From: JASMHC01 sp964476515
GTDB lineage: Bacteria; Pseudomonadota; Alphaproteobacteria; Rhodobacterales; Rhodobacteraceae
Assembly (NCBI GenBank): GCA_964476515.1
Contig: CAYZAY010000015.1
Span: forward strand, 1 to 38,950
Length of the DNA stretch: 38,950 nucleotides
Direction of reading: 5' to 3'
A program made the translations under genes and the position numbers. Under the pieces are notes generated by a model. It saw only the letters and a program-made list of their open reading frames with translations, searched no databases and was not told the origin of the DNA. Below are positions 30,973 to 37,706 of this stretch, in pieces. The first letter of the stretch is position 1; each line of letters begins with the position of its first letter.

Positions 30973-31732
30973 CTTCAAGCCTCATCTCAATTCCGGCTTT
31001 GGCCATGTGTTCTTTGGCTTCGCGGATTGTGTAATCACCGAAGTGGAAGATCGAGGCGGCCAGCACGGCGGATGCGCCGCCTTTGGTGACGCCTTCAACG
31101 AGGTGGTCGAGCGTTCCGACGCCGCCCGAAGCGATGACGGGGACGTTGACGGCATCGCTGATCGCTTTAGTGAGTGGAAGGTTAAAGCCAGCGCGGGTGC
31201 CATCGCGGTCCATCGAGGTCAGCAGGATTTCCCCTGCGCCTTTTTCGGTGACGGTTTTGGCGAACTCGACGGCATCAATGCCGGTGGGTTTGCGGCCTCC
31301 GTGGGTGAAGATTTCCCAGCGGCCCGGTTCCACAGTTTTGGCGTCGATAGCGCAGACGATGCATTGGCTGCCGAACTGATCAGCAGCGCGGGCGATCACG
31401 TCGGGGTCAGCGACGGCGGCGGAGTTGAAACTGACCTTATCCGCGCCTGCCAATAGCAGGTTGCGCACGTCCTGAGAGGTACGCACGCCTCCGCCGACCG
31501 TTAGCGGGATGTAGCATTGCTCGGCGGTGCGCTGGACCAGATCGAACATGGTGCCGCGGTTTTCGTGGGTGGCTTTGATGTCGAGGAAGCACAGCTCATC
31601 GGCTCCGGCGGCGTCATAGGCTTTGGCAGCCTCAACCGGATCGCCTGCATCGCGCAGGCCAACGAAATTCACGCCCTTGACCACACGGCCATCGGCGACA
31701 TCAAGGCAGGGGATGATGCGGGTTTTTAGCAT
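30959..31732 (-). CDS. hisF: Imidazole glycerol phosphate synthase, cyclase subunit
   Basis: The 257-residue TIM barrel uses ammonia from HisH to make imidazole glycerol phosphate and AICAR. Conserved parts are IIPCLDVADGRVVKGVNF (with the catalytic Asp11), then TVGGGVRTSQD, CAIDAK, LLTSMDRDGTRAG (catalytic Asp near residue 130) and VIASGGVGT. Length is standard. It is separated from hisA by a small AT-rich insertion, which is unusual since hisA and hisF are often adjacent. Confidence 0.96.
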   Translation of the reverse strand: MLKTRIIPCLDVADGRVVKGVNFVGLRDAGDPVEAAKAYDAAGADELCFLDIKATHENRGTMFDLVQRTAEQCYIPLTVGGGVRTSQDVRNLLLAGADKVSFNSAAVADPDVIARAADQFGSQCIVCAIDAKTVEPGRWEIFTHGGRKPTGIDAVEFAKTVTEKGAGEILLTSMDRDGTRAGFNLPLTKAISDAVNVPVIASGGVGTLDHLVEGVTKGGASAVLAASIFHFGDYTIREAKEHMAKAGIEMRLEDAYA

Positions 31733-31821
31733 GGGGGCGGTTTACGATGGATTGAGGGGTAGGGGAAGGGGTTAGCGCTATTAGTTCTTTCACAGCAATC
31801 GACTGAAAAACACATACCAAA

Positions 31822-32178
31822 TTAAAAAAACGATGAAAATACAAAGGAAACGGGCCCAATGAAAAATGACAACAGTAAGAACCCGAGATAAGACACCTTA
31901 CGAGAAAACAGCTCAACAGTTTCTAGCCAATAGTAATATTCTGGGCATCCCTGCAAAGGGTCAATCTGGCAATGACTCAAATTTTCTAAGAATGCATTCA
32001 AAAGAAGGTTTAGCAACAGAGCGAGCAATACAAGCGACACACAAATTACGGGAACCAATAGAGTTGCTTTGGATATTCCGTTCGCAAAGAAAAAGGCACA
32101 AAATGTTGAAACCACTATTTCGAGTAGCCCAAAAACTGGACCGTTGGTTAGAAATAATTCGGCAACGGTAAACCCCAC
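31822..32178 (-). CDS. Small hydrophobic membrane protein inserted between hisA and hisF
   Basis: The 118-residue frame starts at GTG 32178, thirteen bases after the hisA stop, with AAGAAAG as a weak ribosome-binding site. Three strongly hydrophobic segments are visible (PVFGLLEIVVSTFCAFFF, ATLLVPVICVSLVLLALLLN and VSYLGFLLLSFFIGPVSFVF). The stretch is clearly richer in A and T than its neighbours, suggesting foreign origin. I recognise no family. A 101-residue plus-strand frame overlaps it, but it is off the operon's strand and hydrophilic, as an antisense shadow of a membrane gene would be. Confidence 0.5.
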   Translation of the reverse strand: MGFTVAELFLTNGPVFGLLEIVVSTFCAFFFANGISKATLLVPVICVSLVLLALLLNLLLNAFLENLSHCQIDPLQGCPEYYYWLETVELFSRKVSYLGFLLLSFFIGPVSFVFSSFF

Positions 32179-32190
32179 TTTGTTTCTTTC

Positions 32191-32913
32191 TTAACGCTTC
32201 AACGCCCCCAACGCGTCCACCAAATCAATCGCCCCGTCATAAAGCGCCCGACCCGAGATGGCTCCATTCAACCCGGCCCCACAATCGCGCAGCGCGATCA
32301 GGTCGGCAAGTGAGGAAACCCCGCCCGAGGCGATCACAGGAATCGAAACGGCGTTGGCCAGAGCAGCCGTCGCCTCAACATTCGGTCCCTGCATCGCGCC
32401 ATCGCGGTTGATGTCGGTGTAGATGATCGCCGCAACGCCTGCGTCCTCGAAGGATTTCGCCAGACCGGTGACCATTACGTCGGTCTCTTCGGCCCAGCCC
32501 TTGGTGGCGACCTTGCCGTTGCGGGCGTCAATGCCCACGGCGACCTTGCCGGGGAATTCTTTTGCTGCTTCGCGCACCAGATCGGGGTTTTCCACCGCCA
32601 CGGTGCCAAGGATCACACGGGCCAGCCCTTTGTCGATCCAGCGTTCGATGGTGGCCATATCGCGGATGCCGCCACCCAACTGGGCGGGGACGTTGCACTG
32701 TTCAAGGATTGCCTCAACCGGAGCCGCGTTTACTGGTTCCCCTGCAAAAGCACCGTTCAGGTCCACCAGATGCAGCCACTCACACCCCGCCTTAACGAAC
32801 TCCAGCGCCTGCGCGGCGGGGTTTTCGTTGAACACCGTTTCCTTATCCATATCCCCATGCACAAGGCGAACAGCGTTGCCGTCTTTCAGGTCGATTGCGG
32901 GGTAGAGGATCAT
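32191..32913 (-). CDS. hisA: ProFAR isomerase of histidine synthesis
   Basis: The 240-residue TIM barrel opens the ribose ring of ProFAR by an Amadori rearrangement. Conserved parts are MILYPAIDLKDGNAVRLVHG (catalytic Asp near residue 8), then QLGGGIRDMATIERWID, GIDARNGKVATKGW, IYTDINRDGAMQGPN (second catalytic Asp) and VIASGGV. The ATG at 32913 gives the family N-terminus; the frame extends further upstream without similarity. It lies between the DUF2147 gene on the other strand and the small membrane gene. Confidence 0.95.
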   Translation of the reverse strand: MILYPAIDLKDGNAVRLVHGDMDKETVFNENPAAQALEFVKAGCEWLHLVDLNGAFAGEPVNAAPVEAILEQCNVPAQLGGGIRDMATIERWIDKGLARVILGTVAVENPDLVREAAKEFPGKVAVGIDARNGKVATKGWAEETDVMVTGLAKSFEDAGVAAIIYTDINRDGAMQGPNVEATAALANAVSIPVIASGGVSSLADLIALRDCGAGLNGAISGRALYDGAIDLVDALGALKR

Positions 32914-33041
32914 GGCGCGGCCTTTCAAATTCACTTGCCGCCCTTATGCATGGCCCTGCGCCAATTGCAACGCGACCCTAAGTCATGCTTGATCAAAACT
33001 CGCTTTGGGGGAACACTTCGACCCAATTGGGAGGATATCAC

Positions 33042-33434
33042 ATGAAAAAGACACTTCTGACTGCTGCAACGCTGATCCTGATCGCGGGTCAAGCGCTGGC
33101 TGATCCGATTTATGGCATCTGGCGGACGACACCGGATGATAATGGCAATTCAGGGCATATTCAGGTTGAAGCCTGTGGTTCGATGATTTGCGGCACGCTG
33201 ATCCAGTCGTTCGACGCTGACGGCAACCCGATGGAAAGCGAGAATGCCGGCAAACAGATCATCTGGAACATGAAGCCAAAAGGTGACGGCAAATACGGCG
33301 GTGGCAAGGTCTGGTCTCCGGATCGGGACAAGACCTATAACTCCAAACTCGTTTTGGACGGCAACACGCTAAGTGTGTCGGGCTGTGTGTTCGGAATTTG
33401 CCGCGATGGCGGGACGTGGACACGGGTCGAGTAG
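33042..33434 (+). CDS. Exported DUF2147 family protein
   Basis: From the ATG at 33042, preceded by GGAGG, the protein has 130 residues. It begins with a signal peptide (MKKTLLTAATLILIAGQALA). The mature part is DUF2147: DPIYGIWRTTPDDNG, IWNMKPKGDGKYGGGKVWSP, and LSVSGCVFGICRDGGTW. Cysteines occur in two pairs (ACGSMICG and GCVFGICR) and could form disulfides. The family is periplasmic and of unknown function. It is on the opposite strand to the his genes around it and stops three bases from the convergent hisH. Confidence 0.9.
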   Translation: MKKTLLTAATLILIAGQALADPIYGIWRTTPDDNGNSGHIQVEACGSMICGTLIQSFDADGNPMESENAGKQIIWNMKPKGDGKYGGGKVWSPDRDKTYNSKLVLDGNTLSVSGCVFGICRDGGTWTRVE

Positions 33435-33437
33435 ACC

Positions 33438-34076
33438 CTAGACCTTCCACTTTAGAAAATTGCCAATCAACCTTAACCCGGTTGCTTGGCTTTTTTCAGG
33501 GTGGAATTGCATGCCCACCATGTTGTCGCGCCCGATGATCGCCGTCACAGGGCCGCCATAATCCACATGCGCAATCAGATTGGCTTCGTCAGCAGCGTGG
33601 TACTGATAGGAATGCACGAAATAGGCGTGCTTTCCTGTTTCGACCCCTTCCAGCACCGGATGAGGTTGATCAATCACCAGATCGTTCCACCCCATATGGG
33701 GCACTTTTAGCGACGTGTCAGAGGGCGAGATTTTCTTAACATTGCCGTCAATCCATCCTAGCCCATCAATTTCACGGTATTCATGACCGGTTGTGGCCAA
33801 AAGCTGCATACCAACACAGATGCCAAGAAAAGGGCGGCCCTTGTCGATGACGGCTTCGGTCATGGCCTCAAAGATGCCGGTGTGGCCCTTCAGCGCCTCA
33901 ACACACGCCGGAAACGCCCCGTCGCCAGGAAGAACGATCCGGTCAGCCTTGGCCACCACATCTGCGTCGGATGTGACAACAACGTCGCCGCCATCAACCT
34001 CAACCGCCATGCGTTGAAAGGCTTTTTCGGCAGAATGCAGATTGCCGCTTTCATAGTCGATGATAGCTGTCAGCAT
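33438..34076 (-). CDS. hisH: Imidazole glycerol phosphate synthase, glutaminase subunit
   Basis: The 212-residue class I glutamine amidotransferase supplies ammonia to HisF. The nucleophile Cys87 is in FLGICVGMQLL; the His and Glu of the triad are in QFHPEKSQ near residue 192. The N-terminus (IIDYESGNLHSAEKAF) is typical. It follows hisB, with a repeat copy between them. hisF is 1.7 kb downstream rather than close by, although the two proteins act as one complex. Confidence 0.95.
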   Translation of the reverse strand: MLTAIIDYESGNLHSAEKAFQRMAVEVDGGDVVVTSDADVVAKADRIVLPGDGAFPACVEALKGHTGIFEAMTEAVIDKGRPFLGICVGMQLLATTGHEYREIDGLGWIDGNVKKISPSDTSLKVPHMGWNDLVIDQPHPVLEGVETGKHAYFVHSYQYHAADEANLIAHVDYGGPVTAIIGRDNMVGMQFHPEKSQATGLRLIGNFLKWKV

Positions 34077-34087
34077 GCGCTCATCTC

Positions 34088-34140
34088 TTCATCTTGCTAG
34101 AAATACCTTGGGGAGCACGAGGGGCTGGCCCCTCGCCCCT
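34088..34140 (-). repeat. Stop-codon-linked intergenic repeat, copy 3
   Basis: CGAGGGGC-TG-GCCCCTCG (34118-34135) forms the hairpin. On the minus strand it is followed by GCTCCCCAAGGTATTTCTAG and CAAGATGAA. It starts five bases after the hisB stop and has the same orientation relative to its gene as the two other copies. Confidence 0.7.
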
Positions 34141-34144
34141 GAAT

Positions 34145-34732
34145 TTAAAGCGCGCCCTTTGTCGAAGGGATCGCGTCCGCTTTACGTAGATCGGTCTCAA
34201 CCGCTTCACGCAGAGCGCGGGCAACCGATTTGAAAGTCGCTTCGACAATGTGGTGGCTGTTAAAGCCATGCAGCCTGTCGATGTGCAACGTAATCCCGCC
34301 GTGGGTCGACAGGGCCTGAAAGAATTCGCGCACCAGTTCGGTGTCGAACGCCCCGATTTTCTGGGTCGGGATATCCAGATTGCAGATCAGATAGGGGCGC
34401 GCTGACAGGTCCAGCGCGCAACGTACCTGCGCGTCATCCATCGCAAGATGGCAGGACCCGTAGCGGTTAATACCCTTTTTATCGCCAAGCGCCTGCACCA
34501 AGGCCTGACCCAAGGCGATCCCTGTGTCTTCAACCGTGTGGTGGTCGTCGATGTGGTAGTCACCGCTGGCGCGGATGGTGAAGTCGATTAGCGAGTGGCG
34601 CGACAGCTGGTCGAGCATGTGGTCAAAGAAGCCGACACCGGTCTGATTGTCATAAGCCCCGGTCCCGTCGAGATTGATCTCAACCGATATGCTGGTTTCT
34701 GCCGTTTTACGGGTGATGCTGGCTGTGCGCAT
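34145..34732 (-). CDS. hisB: Imidazoleglycerol-phosphate dehydratase
   Basis: The 195-residue monofunctional enzyme removes water from imidazole glycerol phosphate. Manganese-binding histidine motifs are visible: FFDHMLDQLSRHS, DYHIDDHHTVED, then GSCHLAMDDA and LHGFNSHHIVEATFKS. No phosphatase domain is fused, as expected outside enterobacteria. It is the first his gene of the block; the tRNA-Gly gene with its terminator lies upstream on the same strand, so the operon likely has its own promoter within about 65 bases. Confidence 0.96.
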   Translation of the reverse strand: MRTASITRKTAETSISVEINLDGTGAYDNQTGVGFFDHMLDQLSRHSLIDFTIRASGDYHIDDHHTVEDTGIALGQALVQALGDKKGINRYGSCHLAMDDAQVRCALDLSARPYLICNLDIPTQKIGAFDTELVREFFQALSTHGGITLHIDRLHGFNSHHIVEATFKSVARALREAVETDLRKADAIPSTKGAL

Positions 34733-34797
34733 GTCCCTGATCCTTCACAATATTCGCGGCCCTTATAGGGGTGGGATCACATATGTCCAAGGGATCA

Positions 34798-34827
34798 GAA
34801 AAAGAAAACGCGGCACTGTGGCCGCGT
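34798..34827 (-). terminator. Terminator of the tRNA-Gly transcript
   Basis: On the minus strand ACGCGGC (34827-34821) pairs with GCCGCGT (34814-34808) and is followed by TTTTCTTTTT. It lies about 17 bases after the tRNA 3' end. Confidence 0.85.
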
Positions 34828-34843
34828 CGTTCTTGTTTTTGAC

Positions 34844-34918
34844 TGGAGCGGGCGAAGAGATTCGAACTCTCGACATCAACCTTGGCAAGGTTGCGCTCTA
34901 CCCCTGAGCTACGCCCGC
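34844..34918 (-). tRNA. tRNA-Gly (GCC)
   Basis: Read on the minus strand, GCGGGCG (34918-34912) pairs with CGCCCGC, followed by T and an encoded CCA. The D arm is GCTC-AGGGGTA-GAGC, the anticodon loop TTGCCAA gives GCC, and the T arm is GAGAG-TTCGAAT-CTCTT. The discriminator T is normal for glycine. Confidence 0.97.
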
Positions 34919-35043
34919 ATTCATTGGGTGTGTGGGATTTATAAAGACGGGCGGCGGGGCGCAAGAGGAAAATTGGCTGCGAATTAAATTTCCTTTGTGT
35001 AATGTGGGGGTGAAAGAGCGGCATTCACAAAAAGGGGCTTCAA

Positions 35044-35967
35044 ATGCGGATTGCGATCATGGGGGCAGGGGCGCTCGGGGCTTATTTTGGCGCGCGGATG
35101 CATGAATCGGGCTTTGATGTCACTTTGATCGCACGAGGGGCGCATCTGGACGCTATCCAGCGCGACGGTCTTTTTGTCGATAGTCCAAACGGCGATCTGC
35201 ATCTGACCGATATCAAGGCCACGGATGCGCCCGAAGATGTTGGCGTGGTCGATTGCGTTCTGTTTTTCGTCAAAAACTACGATCTTGACGATGCTTTGAA
35301 GCAAACTGCACCGATGGTTGGCGATCAAAGCTTTGTTGCGGCGTTTCAAAATGGAGTCACTGCGCCCAGTGTAGCGGCGAAAGCCTATGGGGAAGATCGC
35401 GTCTTGGGTGGGGCCGCGTGGATACCGGGATATATCGAGGCTCCGGGCAGGATTAAACATACCGACACGAAAGACACGCTGTCTTTTGGCGCGTTATCAC
35501 CTGAAGGGCGCGTTCATGAACAACGGCTGTTTGATGTGTTGAAGAAAGCGGGAACGCGACCAGCCATCGCCGATGATATCGAACTAGCGCTTTGGAGCAA
35601 ATTTGTGATGCTTGCAGCCACTTCAGCCGTTTCCACCCTGACCCGTTTGACCTTTGGCGAGATTAACCAAGTGCCCGAGGCGTTCGAATTGATGCGCCGA
35701 TCCACGATGGAAGCGGCAGAGGTGGCACGGGCCGCATGCCCTGATCTTCCGGTCTCGCTAGGTCAGGACCAGTTTGACTTTTACACAAACATCAACGGAC
35801 AGGTGCGCGCGTCTATGTGCACCGATTTGTTGAACGGTAAGAAGTTAGAGCTCGATTGGTTTTCGGGTGAAATCGTTCGGCACGGGAAGATGTATGGAAT
35901 TTCAACACCCGTTCACGAAATCGCACTGGCAGCTTTGGCACCCTATCGGAACGGTGCGCCGGTCTAA
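35044..35967 (+). CDS. Ketopantoate reductase family protein
   Basis: The 307-residue protein resembles 2-dehydropantoate 2-reductase (PanE), which reduces ketopantoate to pantoate with NADPH in pantothenate synthesis. The dinucleotide motif is MGAGALGAYFGARM at the N-terminus. The family catalytic Lys is expected in the LWSKFVMLAATSAVSTLTR region, and the C-terminal domain keeps KLELDWFSGEIVRHG. Several PanE paralogues with other substrates exist, so the gene name is withheld. It is monocistronic; a hairpin terminator follows. Confidence 0.88.
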   Translation: MRIAIMGAGALGAYFGARMHESGFDVTLIARGAHLDAIQRDGLFVDSPNGDLHLTDIKATDAPEDVGVVDCVLFFVKNYDLDDALKQTAPMVGDQSFVAAFQNGVTAPSVAAKAYGEDRVLGGAAWIPGYIEAPGRIKHTDTKDTLSFGALSPEGRVHEQRLFDVLKKAGTRPAIADDIELALWSKFVMLAATSAVSTLTRLTFGEINQVPEAFELMRRSTMEAAEVARAACPDLPVSLGQDQFDFYTNINGQVRASMCTDLLNGKKLELDWFSGEIVRHGKMYGISTPVHEIALAALAPYRNGAPV

Positions 35968-35997
35968 GCGGTCTACACTAGGTCAGTGTGGCCAAGC

Positions 35998-36025
35998 AGC
36001 GCCCAAAGCTACAAAGGGGCGCTTT
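35998..36025 (+). terminator. Terminator after the ketopantoate reductase gene
   Basis: AGCGCCC (35998-36004) pairs with GGGCGCT (36017-36023) around a twelve-base loop, followed by TT and C. The T-run is short, so termination may be moderate. It lies 30 bases after the stop. Confidence 0.6.
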
Positions 36026-36042
36026 CTGAGAAATCTTGCAGC

Positions 36043-36861
36043 CTACTGACTATCCGGATCAGTCGTTGCGTCGCTGTTCAGGCCGACATCTTCGTTGATC
36101 AAGACGATCCCGTCTTTGCCCAACAACAGCACTCCGTAGGACCCGGGTTCGTCCACCGACAGGCTGGAATCCTCGGATATAAGGTCCATGGGCAACTGGT
36201 GGCATGTGCTTTTCAGGTTTGCGGATGGTTTGCCCCCTGCAATCCCCCAGATCGTGCGATGGATATGGCCCGAGATTGACATGGCCACGGCGAGGCTGTC
36301 TGCAATGATCTGGTTCAGCGCGTCACGGTTTGACAGGCCGATCAAATCCATGCCCGGAAAGCCGGTTTCAAAGGGGGGGTGGTGCATCATCAGAACGCAG
36401 GAATTTGCCGGTTCGCCTTCTAGCTGGGTTTTCAGCCAGTCCAAGCGATCTTCGCAAATATGACCGCCGTGATGCGGTTCGACCGTTGGGTCATGCGTAT
36501 CAAGCAGGATAAGCTTGTGGTCGCCCACGCGGACCGAGCTTTGGACAAATCCGTTTGGATCGCGGGGGATGTCCGGGAAATTGGCAACGAACTGATCGCG
36601 GAAATCGTGATTTCCAAGGGTGAGGTGAACAGGGATAGGCACGTCGTCCAACGCAGATTTCAGTAGCCGGTACTGATCGCGGATGCCGTGATGGGTTAGA
36701 TCGCCGGTGATCACCAGACAGGCAGCATCAGGGTGCGCATTAAGGGCATGATCAAGCGCTGCTTTTAGACGCTCCATCGGATCGAGGCCGATGATTTTCC
36801 GGCCTTCTTTGGTGATGTGGATATCAGTCATCACCAAAACTTTATGTGCGAAATCGGTCAC
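36043..36861 (-). CDS. Calcineurin-like metallophosphoesterase (CpdA-like)
   Basis: The 272-residue protein has all five metal-binding motifs of the family in order: TDIHI (Asp12, His14), GDLTHHG, GNHD, MHHPP and SGHIH. This is the class III cyclic nucleotide phosphodiesterase layout, as in CpdA, which hydrolyses cAMP; other phosphodiester substrates are possible. There is no signal peptide, so it is cytoplasmic. The start ATG at 36861 is supported by the family N-terminus. It has no operon partners and converges on the ketopantoate reductase gene. Confidence 0.9.
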   Translation of the reverse strand: MTDFAHKVLVMTDIHITKEGRKIIGLDPMERLKAALDHALNAHPDAACLVITGDLTHHGIRDQYRLLKSALDDVPIPVHLTLGNHDFRDQFVANFPDIPRDPNGFVQSSVRVGDHKLILLDTHDPTVEPHHGGHICEDRLDWLKTQLEGEPANSCVLMMHHPPFETGFPGMDLIGLSNRDALNQIIADSLAVAMSISGHIHRTIWGIAGGKPSANLKSTCHQLPMDLISEDSSLSVDEPGSYGVLLLGKDGIVLINEDVGLNSDATTDPDSQ

Positions 36862-36936
36862 TGATTCTGCTCCTCTTACTTGATCGAAGGAAAGCTGAAA
36901 TCAAAGCGTTGCGCCATCGTTTTTGAGTGCCTTGAA

Positions 36937-36970
36937 ACAAAAAACGCCCCTGCAATTCTGTAGGGGCGTT
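36937..36970 (-). terminator. Terminator of the peroxiredoxin gene
   Basis: On the minus strand AACGCCCCT (36970-36962) pairs with AGGGGCGTT (36951-36943), followed by a run of T (TTTTTTG). It lies 22 bases after the peroxiredoxin stop. Confidence 0.9.
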
Positions 36971-36992
36971 GAATTGTCGGCAAATGGCTAGC

Positions 36993-37541
36993 TTACGCTA
37001 CGTTTGCTGCCGCGTCGTTGCGAAGCCACGCCAAAACGGTTTCTGGCGAGCTTTCGCCATATGGGTCGTCTGGGTGGTTGTCTTCACGACCTGGTTCTTC
37101 GAACCATGCTTCGATCGTGCCGTCGTTGATAACGGCTGCGTAGCGCCATGAGCGAACACCAAAGCCCTCTGGGTGTTTTTCTACCAGCATACCCATTAGG
37201 CGCGTGAATACGCCTGAGCCGTCTGGGATAACTTTGACGTTTTTCAGGTCCTGCGATTCAGCCCATTTGTTCAAAACGTACCCGTCATTGACCGACATGC
37301 AGTAGATTTCGTCTACGCCTGCGTCGCGGAAATCCTGAGCACCGTTTTCGTAGCCCGGAAGCTGATAGGTCGAGCAAGTCGGGGTGAATGCACCGGGAAG
37401 AGAAAACAGGACGACGCGCTTGCCTTTGAAATAATCGTCGCTGGTCATGTCCTGCCAGCGGAACGGATTTGGCCCTTCGATGCTTTCGTCGCGGACACGG
37501 GTTTTAAAGGTTACGTTCGGGACGTTTACGCCTACGTTCAT
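36993..37541 (-). CDS. Peroxiredoxin of the Prx5 type
   Basis: The 182-residue enzyme reduces hydrogen peroxide and organic hydroperoxides in the cytoplasm. The peroxidatic Cys56 lies in LPGAFTPTCS, the Prx5/AhpE-like signature, with Thr53 and the later Arg of the active site also kept. MSVNDGYVLNKWAES is characteristic. Prx5-type enzymes use glutathione/glutaredoxin or thioredoxin; no fused glutaredoxin domain is present. The ATG at 37541 has GGAGAA eight bases upstream; the frame beyond it to 37589 overlaps likely control sites and is not coding. An Irr-type palindrome lies 50 bases upstream. Confidence 0.92.
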   Translation of the reverse strand: MNVGVNVPNVTFKTRVRDESIEGPNPFRWQDMTSDDYFKGKRVVLFSLPGAFTPTCSTYQLPGYENGAQDFRDAGVDEIYCMSVNDGYVLNKWAESQDLKNVKVIPDGSGVFTRLMGMLVEKHPEGFGVRSWRYAAVINDGTIEAWFEEPGREDNHPDDPYGESSPETVLAWLRNDAAANVA

Positions 37542-37567
37542 TAGTTTTCTCCGATTGAAGTAGTGTC

Positions 37568-37587
37568 GTCTGAAGTGGTGTTCAGAC
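37568..37587 (-). promoter_or_regulatory. Inverted repeat in the peroxiredoxin leader
   Basis: GTCTGAA (37568-37574) and TTCAGAC (37581-37587) are exact complements with a six-base spacer, 27 bases before the start codon. It may be an operator or a leader hairpin. No regulator is assigned. Confidence 0.4.
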
Positions 37588-37590
37588 AAG

Positions 37591-37605
37591 TTAGAATAAT
37601 TCTAA
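37591..37605 (-). promoter_or_regulatory. Irr-type iron control palindrome upstream of the peroxiredoxin
   Basis: TTAGAAT-A-ATTCTAA is a perfect palindrome around one base. It resembles the iron control element bound by Irr in alphaproteobacteria (TTAGAA and TTCTAA half-sites). Irr senses heme status, and peroxide defence genes are among its reported targets. Binding here is inferred. Confidence 0.5.
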
Positions 37606-37652
37606 TATTGTGAATCTGCGGGGGATTTCAGGTGCGCGTTTTGTCGCGCCCA

Positions 37653-37687
37653 AAGAAAAACGGACGCCGACAATCAACGCCCGTTTT
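37653..37687 (-). terminator. Terminator of the pyruvate carboxylase gene
   Basis: On the minus strand AAAACGGGCG (37687-37678) pairs with CGTCCGTTTT (37666-37657) with one G-U pair, followed by further T residues. It lies about 20 bases after the stop. Confidence 0.8.
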
Positions 37688-37706
37688 AATGTTTTTTATC
37701 AGTGAC

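Noticed and set aside
31866..32171. 101-residue plus-strand frame between hisA and hisF
   Set aside because: Hydrophilic mirror of the hydrophobic minus-strand frame, off the operon strand; the minus-strand frame fits the context better.
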